From NCBI GenBank assembly GCA_965224285.1, contig OZ245043.1, positions 4,278,001 through 4,342,000 on the forward strand: a DNA stretch of 64,000 nucleotides, given 5' to 3'. This DNA is from JAJCYK01 sp965224285 (lineage in GTDB: Bacteria; Bacteroidota; Bacteroidia; Cytophagales; Cyclobacteriaceae). The notes under the pieces are model-generated. The model saw only the letters and a program-made list of their open reading frames with translations. It made no database searches and was not told the origin of the DNA. Each line of letters begins with the position of its first letter. Positions within the stretch are counted from its first letter, which is position 1. Made by a program: the position numbers and the translations under genes. Positions 57,617-64,000 of the stretch are shown one piece after another.

Positions 57617-59044
57617 CTAGTTGCGGCTGCGGGTTCTGGTGGTTGATCGACTTGGCGTACTGCGTGAAGGTGCAGTACTGCGACTAGGCGAGTAGTTCCG
57701 AGAAGGCGAACTGCTGCGCATTCTACTGGGTGAACTACTGCGACTAGGTGTAGTACTTCTCATCCGACTGGGGGGGCTGCTGCTTCTGGTACCACCAACC
57801 CTGCTTCCGGAACTTCGAGACGGACTTGCTTGATAGTTGCGGCTGGGCCGAGTGGATTGAGTACGGCTACGGGTCCTGGTCGGTTCCCGGTAATTGTCTC
57901 GATTGATAGTGCCTCTTCTGATATTGTCATTAGAACGAGTGCGGTCAATTCGATCACGGCTTTCAGTTGAAGATGGCCTGTTGCTGTTGTAATTGCCCCG
58001 TCGTTCAATTATTTGACTGTCACGGCTACGAATACCGTCTGTAGTCCGGGTTCTGTCTAAAGTCCCGGTAGTACTTCTGGTCCTTTCAGTAGTGCTGGAT
58101 CTGTCTACGGAGCTTCTATCTCGCACTCTTATCCTCTCAGTTGAGGAGGGGGCGGTGGTAGTACTTCTTTGACGGATACCATCATTATTAATAATGTAGT
58201 TACTGCCTCTGGGAGCGCGTCGGGCATATCTCACATTACCACTGTTGGTCGCACTTTCGATATTATTTACTATTACCACATTGTTATACCGTCCATAATA
58301 AGAGGGAGGGCACCAAAAACTGTTAAAGCCGTAATAAGATCTGGCAAAACCTCCGTAAAAGAACGGATCATAGAATGGGTCATAAAATCGGTTGTAGAAT
58401 GGGTCATTAAAGCCTCTGAAAAATGGATCATAATAATACCTGCCATAAGGACCGTATCCAAAACCAAAGTTAAAGCTCATAGAGAAACCTGAATATCTGC
58501 CCCAAGGCCGGTAAAATCGGCTATAAGGCCTGAAAGCCCGGTAACCACGGTATGCAAAGGGACTGTATACTCCGTAATAGCTGCGGTAAAGAGGGTCGAA
58601 GATAGTACCTTGGTAGAAAAAGGGATCACTCCAATAGATATCATCGAAATCCCGGTAATAACTTATCCTGTCAGGTCTGCGAACAGTGTAGGCTGAAGAT
58701 CTCAAATAGTCATCTACTGCATCTTTAATGTATTCCCGATCTACATCCTCTACGTAATATTGGTCATCTTGGTAGTTTCCAGCTATATCGGCATCCTGAG
58801 GCAAGCCGTAATCCGGATTAACGGTCTTGGAATTATACCCAACCCCTGCACCGGAGTCATCGATTTCGCTATTCGATTCCCGATAAACCACAGTAGTCCC
58901 GGGTTGAGAGCTTGCCAGCACCTCATTGCCGCCACTATGGTACATATCGTCACCGCCTCTATGGGCATACTGACTAGTGGTACAGGAGTAAAAACCGGCA
59001 GTTAATGCCAGTACGAATATTTTAATTGACAGCAGAGGTTTCAT
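57617..59044 (-). CDS. Low-complexity lipoprotein with Tyr/Phe-rich core and Arg/Ser/Thr-rich tail
   Basis: A 475-residue protein. The N-terminal signal ends in TAGFYSC (Cys21), a relaxed lipobox. Residues about 30-110 are acidic. Residues about 115-255 are rich in Tyr, Phe, Arg, Gly, Pro and Asp with repeats such as YDPFYDPFF. Residues about 275-475 are dominated by Ser-Arg, Thr-Arg and Ser-Pro steps (SPSRMRSSSPSR, SRSTPSRSTTRTRSR), visually like eukaryotic SR tails. No catalytic motif is recognisable. Composition suggests a disordered, positively charged tail that could bind anionic polymer. An A/G-rich leader with three near-copies of GGTAAAGAAAA precedes the ATG. I do not recognise a named family. 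Confidence 0.75.
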   Translation of the reverse strand: MKPLLSIKIFVLALTAGFYSCTTSQYAHRGGDDMYHSGGNEVLASSQPGTTVVYRESNSEIDDSGAGVGYNSKTVNPDYGLPQDADIAGNYQDDQYYVEDVDREYIKDAVDDYLRSSAYTVRRPDRISYYRDFDDIYWSDPFFYQGTIFDPLYRSYYGVYSPFAYRGYRAFRPYSRFYRPWGRYSGFSMSFNFGFGYGPYGRYYYDPFFRGFNDPFYNRFYDPFYDPFFYGGFARSYYGFNSFWCPPSYYGRYNNVVIVNNIESATNSGNVRYARRAPRGSNYIINNDGIRQRSTTTAPSSTERIRVRDRSSVDRSSTTERTRSTTGTLDRTRTTDGIRSRDSQIIERRGNYNSNRPSSTESRDRIDRTRSNDNIRRGTINRDNYREPTRTRSRTQSTRPSRNYQASPSRSSGSRVGGTRSSSPPSRMRSTTPSRSSSPSRMRSSSPSRNYSPSRSTAPSRSTPSRSTTRTRSRN

Positions 59045-59045
59045 A

Positions 59046-59079
59046 TTTTCTTTACCTTTTTTCTTTACCTTTTCTTACG
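59046..59079 (-). repeat. Tandem GGTAAAGAAAA leader repeat
   Basis: On the minus strand GGTAAAGAAAA ends 1 nt before the ATG at 59044 (59056-59046) and repeats at 59069-59059 (13-bp period). A third, incomplete copy (CGTAAGAAAA) lies at 59079-59070. A-rich leaders favour translation in Bacteroidota, so this may set expression of the Arg/Ser-rich lipoprotein. Confidence 0.5.
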
Positions 59080-59200
59080 ACAAATTACGAATTAAGATCG
59101 AAATAAGCCCGAAAAATTTATATTTGTCGAGTCTTAGCTCTGCTATAAAACAGCAAAATTAGTGCCATTAATAGCTAAAATGTCAATTTGATGGAAATTG

Positions 59201-59208
59201 TAGCTTTG
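59201..59208 (+). promoter_or_regulatory. Possible -7 box of proS
   Basis: TAGCTTTG is an exact TAnnTTTG match 28 nt before the proS ATG. The nearest TTTG is only 10 nt upstream, too close for a -33 box, so the call is weak. Confidence 0.3.
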
Positions 59209-59236
59209 GAGCTATCAAAATGAATAAACCGGATCT

Positions 59237-60706
59237 ATGAGCAAAGGATTACCTAAAAAAAGTGAAGATTACTCTTTATGGTATAATGAATTAATAAAAA
59301 AAGCTGATCTGGCTGAAAATTCCCCTGTCAGGGGGTGCATGATCATAAAGCCCTATGGTTTTGCTATTTGGGAGAAAATGCAATTTGCCTTGGATTCCAT
59401 GTTTAAAGAAACCGGCCATAGCAATGCATATTTCCCTCTATTTATACCTAAATCTTATCTTAGTAAAGAGGCAGACCACGTTGATGGTTTTGCCAAGGAA
59501 TGCGCGGTGGTAACCCACTACCGGCTCAAGCAGGGCGAGGAGGGGGTAGTAGTAGACCCTGAAGCTAGATTGGAAGAGGAACTGATAATCAGGCCCACCT
59601 CTGAGACGGTTATCTGGAATACTTACCGCAACTGGATCCAATCCTACCGAGATCTACCTCTATTGCTTAATCAATGGGCCAATGTAGTGCGCTGGGAGAT
59701 GCGAACCAGGTTGTTTTTGAGGACTTCGGAATTTCTCTGGCAGGAAGGCCACACCGCACATGCCACAGAGCAGGAGGCAGTGGAGGAGACCATGCGTATG
59801 CTCCAGGTTTATACTGATTTTGTGGAAGGATTTATGGCGGTACCGGTAATTCAGGGGAGAAAAACTGAATCAGAGAGGTTTGCCGGCGCAGTAGATACCT
59901 ATTGCATCGAAGCCCTGATGCAGGACGGCAAAGCATTACAGGCCGGGACCTCCCATTTTCTGGGACAGAACTTTGCCAAAGCATTTGAGGTCAAGTTTGC
60001 GGATCAGGAAGGGGGGTTGGAATACGTATGGGGTACTTCCTGGGGCGTAAGCACACGGTTGATGGGTGCGCTGGTTATGGCGCATTCGGATGATCGAGGG
60101 TTGGTGTTGCCGCCCAAGCTGGCTCCGATTGAAGTAGTTATAATACCTATTTACCGCAACCAGGAGGAATTGGAAACCCTAACAGTGGCCGCTAAAGGGT
60201 TGATGGCGGCGTTGAAGGAAGTCGATGTAAGCGTAAAACTGGATGACCGAGTTACTCATAAGCCCGGTTGGAAATTTGCAGAATATGAACTCAAGGGAGT
60301 GCCATTGAGAATGGCTTTAGGTCCCAGGGATCTGCAGGATGGAACCGTGGAGGTGGTGCGCAGAGATACCCTTGAAAAACAGAGCTACCCTATTGACGAT
60401 ATCGCTAACACCGCCAAACAATTGATTACCGATATACAGAAGAATCTCTACCAAAGGGCGCTCAAATTTCGGGAACAACACACCAGTGTGGCCCAGACGT
60501 TCGACCAGTTTAAAGAAATTCTGGAACAAAAGGGCGGTTTTATCAAGGCCCATTGGGACGGAACTGCCGAAACCGAGGCCAAGATCAAAGAAGAGACCAA
60601 GGCCACTATTCGTTGTATTCCTCTGGAGGATATGGAAGAATCAGGTACCTGTATCTACTCCGGGCAACCATCTGCCCGCCAGGTGATATTTGCCAAAGCC
60701 TATTGA
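59237..60706 (+). CDS. proS: Prolyl-tRNA synthetase (archaeal/eukaryotic-like type)
   Basis: Charges tRNA(Pro). The 489 residues belong to the shorter ProRS type without the bacterial editing insertion, common in Bacteroidota. Class II motifs are visible: motif 2 around VVRWEMRTRLFLRTSEFLWQEGHTAHA and motif 3 around GTSWGVSTRLMGALVMAHSDDRGL. An anticodon-binding domain (PIEVVIIPIYRNQEE) and the C-terminal domain with CIYSGQPS follow. The nfeD-like gene starts 51 bp after its stop. It is divergent from the Arg/Ser-rich lipoprotein gene. Confidence 0.96.
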   Translation: MSKGLPKKSEDYSLWYNELIKKADLAENSPVRGCMIIKPYGFAIWEKMQFALDSMFKETGHSNAYFPLFIPKSYLSKEADHVDGFAKECAVVTHYRLKQGEEGVVVDPEARLEEELIIRPTSETVIWNTYRNWIQSYRDLPLLLNQWANVVRWEMRTRLFLRTSEFLWQEGHTAHATEQEAVEETMRMLQVYTDFVEGFMAVPVIQGRKTESERFAGAVDTYCIEALMQDGKALQAGTSHFLGQNFAKAFEVKFADQEGGLEYVWGTSWGVSTRLMGALVMAHSDDRGLVLPPKLAPIEVVIIPIYRNQEELETLTVAAKGLMAALKEVDVSVKLDDRVTHKPGWKFAEYELKGVPLRMALGPRDLQDGTVEVVRRDTLEKQSYPIDDIANTAKQLITDIQKNLYQRALKFREQHTSVAQTFDQFKEILEQKGGFIKAHWDGTAETEAKIKEETKATIRCIPLEDMEESGTCIYSGQPSARQVIFAKAY

Positions 60707-60757
60707 TTGTTTGAGACTGCCCTTTTTTGTAGATTTAGCCTCTTAGATTTTGGCCTA

Positions 60758-61225
60758 ATGGGAGACTGGCTATCAGTTGTGTTGCTAGTGGGTTGTGGAA
60801 TCATTCTAATCATATTAGAGTTGATTTTTGTACCTGGGACTACCATATTGGGTGTATTGGGCTTTCTGATGTTGCTGGGGGGAGTAGTGGTCAGTTTTGC
60901 CAGCTTTGGAGCAACCACGGGATGGATTGTATTGGTAGGGACTGCCATTGTAGGACTGATTTCAGTGATTTATAGTTTGAAATCGGGGGTATGGCAAAGG
61001 TTTTCGTTGAAATCCCAAATTGATAGCCGGGTGAATGAGCATGAAAAGGATCACTTGCAGATAGGGATGAGGGGCAAAGCGGTCTCTGATCTCAGACCGG
61101 TAGGTACTGCAGAGTTTGAGGATAAATTGTATGAAGTTCAAACCAATGGAAACTACCTGGATTCCGGCAAGGCCATAGAGATTATTAAATTGTCGGATAA
61201 TAAAATTATTGTACAACCAATCTAA
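60758..61225 (+). CDS. NfeD-like membrane protein
   Basis: A 155-residue protein with two to three transmembrane helices (about 1-75) and a soluble C-terminal OB-fold domain (about 95-155: GMRGKAVSDLRPVGTAEFEDKLYEVQ), the NfeD layout. NfeD proteins partner with flotillin/stomatin-type SPFH proteins. The next gene, floA, is such a protein and starts 11 bp later, supporting a joint membrane-microdomain function. A TTG start at 60707 would add 17 residues right after the proS stop; the ATG at 60758 (MGDWLSVVLL) fits better. Confidence 0.9.
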   Translation: MGDWLSVVLLVGCGIILIILELIFVPGTTILGVLGFLMLLGGVVVSFASFGATTGWIVLVGTAIVGLISVIYSLKSGVWQRFSLKSQIDSRVNEHEKDHLQIGMRGKAVSDLRPVGTAEFEDKLYEVQTNGNYLDSGKAIEIIKLSDNKIIVQPI

Positions 61226-61236
61226 ATAGAATCAAT

Positions 61237-62232
61237 ATGAGCATGATGTATCTGGTGGGACTTCTGGGAATAATTATTCTACTATTTGTATTCATGTATT
61301 TTATTCCTGTAAACCTTTGGATTACGGCAATTTTTTCCAACGTAAGAGTAGGTCTGCTTGAACTGGTAGCCATGCGAATACGAAAGGTTCCTCCGGGGGT
61401 GATCGTAAGGGAAATGATTACTGCTACCAAGGCAGGTTTGGATGTTACTACTTCTGACCTGGAAACTCACTACCTGGCCGGAGGTCATGTACCCAGTGTG
61501 ATCAAAGCACTCATTTCTGCTGATAAAGCCAATATTAACTTAACTTTCAAACAGGCCACAGCCATTGACCTGGCCGGAAGGGATGTGTTTGAAGCGGTAC
61601 AGATCTCAGTTAATCCTAAGGTGATCAATACACCCTCGGTTTCCGCTGTAGCCGGTGATGGGATTCAATTACTGGCAAAAGCCAGAGTAACGGTACGGGC
61701 CAATATAAGCCGCTTGGTTGGAGGAGCGGGTGAGGAAACTATCCTGGCCCGGGTGGGTGAAGGGATTGTCACCTCCATAGGCTCGGCTTCGAAATATACC
61801 GATGTCCTGGAAAATCCCGACGATATATCTAAACTGGTCCTTGAGAGAGGACTTGATGCAGGGACAGCCTTTGAAATCTTATCCATTGACATTGCAGATG
61901 TAGATGTGCCCAAGGTCGATGCTAATATAGGAGCGAAAGTACAGATAGACCAGGCCAATGCTGACCTTAAGGTAGCAGAGGCCAAGGCTGAAGAACGCAG
62001 GGCCATGGCGGTAGCCCAGGAGCAAGAGATGAAAGCCCTAACCCAGGAAATGCGGGCCAGGGTAATTGAAGCTGAAGCTGAAGTTCCCAGAGCTATGGCA
62101 GAGGCATTCAGGAGCGGAAATCTGGGAATAATGGATTACTACCGCATGAAAAATATTGAGGCGGATACCAGTATGCGGGACTCCATCTCTAAATCGGATG
62201 ATGATCCTTCTGATAAGGACGATAACGATTAA
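61237..62232 (+). CDS. floA: Flotillin-like protein FloA
   Basis: SPFH-domain scaffold of functional membrane microdomains. The 331 residues have an N-terminal membrane hairpin (about 1-25) and an SPFH domain with the FloA signature GKVTVRANI-like ARVTVRANISRLVGGAGEET and GDGIQLLAKA. A helical EA-rich region follows (VAEAKAEERRAMAVAQEQEM), then an acidic tail. It is encoded just after its nfeD-like partner. Its stop codon overlaps that of the facing WG-repeat gene (TTAA at 62229-62232). Confidence 0.95.
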   Translation: MSMMYLVGLLGIIILLFVFMYFIPVNLWITAIFSNVRVGLLELVAMRIRKVPPGVIVREMITATKAGLDVTTSDLETHYLAGGHVPSVIKALISADKANINLTFKQATAIDLAGRDVFEAVQISVNPKVINTPSVSAVAGDGIQLLAKARVTVRANISRLVGGAGEETILARVGEGIVTSIGSASKYTDVLENPDDISKLVLERGLDAGTAFEILSIDIADVDVPKVDANIGAKVQIDQANADLKVAEAKAEERRAMAVAQEQEMKALTQEMRARVIEAEAEVPRAMAEAFRSGNLGIMDYYRMKNIEADTSMRDSISKSDDDPSDKDDND

Positions 62233-64000
62233 AGCTTGATGGGTTCCCAACTGTGATCTTTCCTTACCAGGTAAAGATCATTTATGGGGTCAAAAGTGAT
62301 TTGATTGTAGATCATGGGGATCATGCTAACCCCCTCCTCAGAAACCAGACTGTATTTATTGTTGCGGGTCACGATGATAAAGCCATTTCCCAAATCTTTA
62401 AAATCATCGTATTTAGCGTGAAGCAGGGTCCGGCCATCATACTCGATCAAACCCTTCCGGCCTCCTTTGATACTCATAAAACGATTTTCAGGCATTCTGA
62501 CAAGACTGTCATATTCCAGAGGCACCACAATCTTGCCCCGCAGATTCACTACCCCATACTTGTTACCTTTTGTCACAATAGCAGTGCTCTTCTCGAAGGG
62601 GCCTGCCCAGTCATATAAAGGCTGAATTTTAAGCCTTTCCAGCCGATCGATATAACCCCATTTACCCCTGATCTTTATCGGTGACATGGTTTCACTGAAG
62701 ACTCCGATATTCTGGTAACGGTTGGCTATGCGCAGTTTGCTGTTTTCGTCGATAAACCCATACTGGTTGTTTATTCGAACTCCAATAAATCCCTCATTTA
62801 TAGTTCGGATCTCCTGAAATGAGGGATCCTTTATAAAGACCTTTTTACTTACCCCAAACAACCCTGGACCAATACTATCTTCATAATAAAAGTAATCATG
62901 GTTATCGGCCTGCATCTTTAGTACCGGGTATCGGTTGCTTAGAAGTTGAGAGCCATCTAAGGCGATAAGTCCCTTGCCCCGTACCTTGTCGGTTTCTATC
63001 AGGGCTGTATGGAAAGCCATTAATTGATTTGAGGTACGGTAAAGTTCGCGGTTCTCTGTGTTGACCAACCCACTTTCCCTATTCTCCTTGAAAAGAAATA
63101 AGCTTTGATTGATCTGGTATAGTGAATCATATCTGGGTTTGATTAACCAGTTTCCCTGCCGATTGATAATACCCCAACTACCCCCATATCTGGCCTGGGC
63201 CAGTTCCTGGTTAAAGAGACGAACCTGCTCATATTGAGGGGGTATGACTTCTGTACCTCTGCCGTTGATAAATCCCCAACTGCCGTGTCGCTTGATGGGA
63301 TACAAACCCAAGCGACCGGGACTCACCTGCTGATATTCTCGCTGAGTAACCCTGACCAGGTTGCGATCCAACATCACCCAGCGTTCCCTGCTCAGCGCCA
63401 CACCGATAAACCCTTCACTGATCCATACCGTGTCGTGTTCAATGGGTAGAACCAGGTTACCTGATTTGTCAATAACCCCATATTGATTGCCCCGTCGGAT
63501 TGAAGCTACTCCATCGGCAAAGCCAAGGATTTCACAGCCAGGGTATGGTTTGGTCTTAGTGCCTAACAAGTTAGTTAAATAATTAGCCTGAGGGCTGCAG
63601 CCTAAGTATAGGTCTTTGCCCAATGGTTGTAAACGGGGGAATTTGTGTGACGCAACGAATTTATTTTCTGAGGTCCTCAGCTCAAAACTGCTTAAAGGTT
63701 TTCCCACTAGTTTATTCCCCTGAAGTTTTATCTCCTGATAGGAAGGTGGTACAATGATTGAACCTGAATGATTGGCTATTCCAACTTTACCGGCGAGACT
63801 TATAGCGGCATATTGACCATTTAGTGGTTCTATTTTCTCATACTTATAGGGAATTACATTTTGAAAGTCCATATCCAATAGGCCGTACCATACCCGGCCT
63901 TCATCCAAAACAGCAGCAATAAGATGTTGGTTAAAAGATTCCAGGTATTGGTAGGTTGGGTTTAATATGGAGTTACCTTTCAAATTGATCACCCCGAATT
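62229..64000 (-). CDS. WG-repeat protein (N terminus outside window)
   Basis: Chain of WG repeats (motif G-WG-IN-G-ii-P-Y). Examples are YGVIDKSGNLVLPIEHD, SWGIINRQGNWLIKPRYD and YGVVNLRGKIVVPLEYD, covering nearly all of the visible sequence. The frame is open to the last base (codons upstream of 63992 read Phe-Gly as in FGVINLKG, mid-repeat), so the beginning, including any signal peptide, is missing. WG repeats are mostly of unknown function and some are linked to polysaccharide or cell-surface roles. No enzymatic domain is visible. At least 590 residues are encoded here. Confidence 0.9.
   Translation of the reverse strand, partial: FGVINLKGNSILNPTYQYLESFNQHLIAAVLDEGRVWYGLLDMDFQNVIPYKYEKIEPLNGQYAAISLAGKVGIANHSGSIIVPPSYQEIKLQGNKLVGKPLSSFELRTSENKFVASHKFPRLQPLGKDLYLGCSPQANYLTNLLGTKTKPYPGCEILGFADGVASIRRGNQYGVIDKSGNLVLPIEHDTVWISEGFIGVALSRERWVMLDRNLVRVTQREYQQVSPGRLGLYPIKRHGSWGFINGRGTEVIPPQYEQVRLFNQELAQARYGGSWGIINRQGNWLIKPRYDSLYQINQSLFLFKENRESGLVNTENRELYRTSNQLMAFHTALIETDKVRGKGLIALDGSQLLSNRYPVLKMQADNHDYFYYEDSIGPGLFGVSKKVFIKDPSFQEIRTINEGFIGVRINNQYGFIDENSKLRIANRYQNIGVFSETMSPIKIRGKWGYIDRLERLKIQPLYDWAGPFEKSTAIVTKGNKYGVVNLRGKIVVPLEYDSLVRMPENRFMSIKGGRKGLIEYDGRTLLHAKYDDFKDLGNGFIIVTRNNKYSLVSEEGVSMIPMIYNQITFDPINDLYLVRKDHSWEPIKL

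Noticed and set aside
58169..58492. Plus-strand frame of 107 codons inside the Arg/Ser-rich lipoprotein gene.
   Set aside because: It is a shadow frame produced by the repetitive Tyr/Phe/Gly coding sequence on the opposite strand.

Overview
The window comes from a Bacteroidota chromosome, most likely order Cytophagales (inference). The support is a Bacteroidota-type 16S rRNA (with GTAGCGGTGAAATGCATAGA and a GGAACACCTCCTTTCT 3' end), three type IX secretion genes (porU, porV, sprA), Bacteroidota-restricted families (DUF4837, DUF4292, BT_3928-like, MaeB-PTA fusion), and promoters of the TTTG/ATTG-N19-22-TAnnTTTG type. Genus cannot be fixed from the sequence alone. Both ends cut a gene: clpP on the left and a WG-repeat protein on the right.

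Layout. 1-2.4 kb (minus): tRNA-Leu, tig, clpP. 2.4-6.8 kb (plus): rel, a Fur-family regulator, a STAS protein and purA. 6.9-12.4 kb: a complete rRNA operon (16S, tRNA-Ile, tRNA-Ala, 23S, 5S) with a strong promoter, paired processing stems and a terminator. 12.4-14.2 kb: a gene-free field of tandem repeats (three units of about 210 bp, then two nearly identical 548-bp units carrying a palindromic element). 14.3-22.1 kb: a lipoprotein facing a minus-strand cluster of a metallo-beta-lactamase-fold hydrolase, pssA, porU, porV and a degenerate M16 peptidase. 22.2-27.5 kb (plus): a FAD oxidoreductase, a very large TolB/BamA-like outer-membrane protein and yicC. 27.5-47.2 kb (minus): tonB, vanZ-like, gcvH, sprA, ruvA, maeB, a DUF4837 lipoprotein, a LysM lytic transglycosylase, gatA, tatA, an EnvC-like protein, a DUF4292 lipoprotein and a TPR protein. 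47.5-52.1 kb: flippase, enoyl-CoA hydratase and tdh, divergent from kbl. 52.1-56.1 kb: cdaA-folP, divergent from DUF1599, a BT_3928-like protein and aroK. 56-64 kb: a FadL-like porin, an Arg/Ser-rich lipoprotein, proS, nfeD, floA and the WG-repeat protein.

How it fits together. Most of the window is core housekeeping: proteostasis (tig, clpP), stringent response (rel), purine, folate and shikimate synthesis, threonine breakdown (tdh plus kbl give glycine and acetyl-CoA), c-di-AMP synthesis, tRNA charging, and a strong envelope theme. SprA is the type IX translocon, PorV its shuttle and PorU its sortase. TatA, TonB, EnvC-like, LysM transglycosylase, FadL-like and BamA-like proteins complete the envelope set. 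The most unusual material is the repeat field after the rRNA operon, three proteins with peptidase-like folds lacking key catalytic residues, the Arg/Ser-rich lipoprotein, and a run of convergent gene pairs whose stop codons overlap. I did not find a clear new defence or mobile system.
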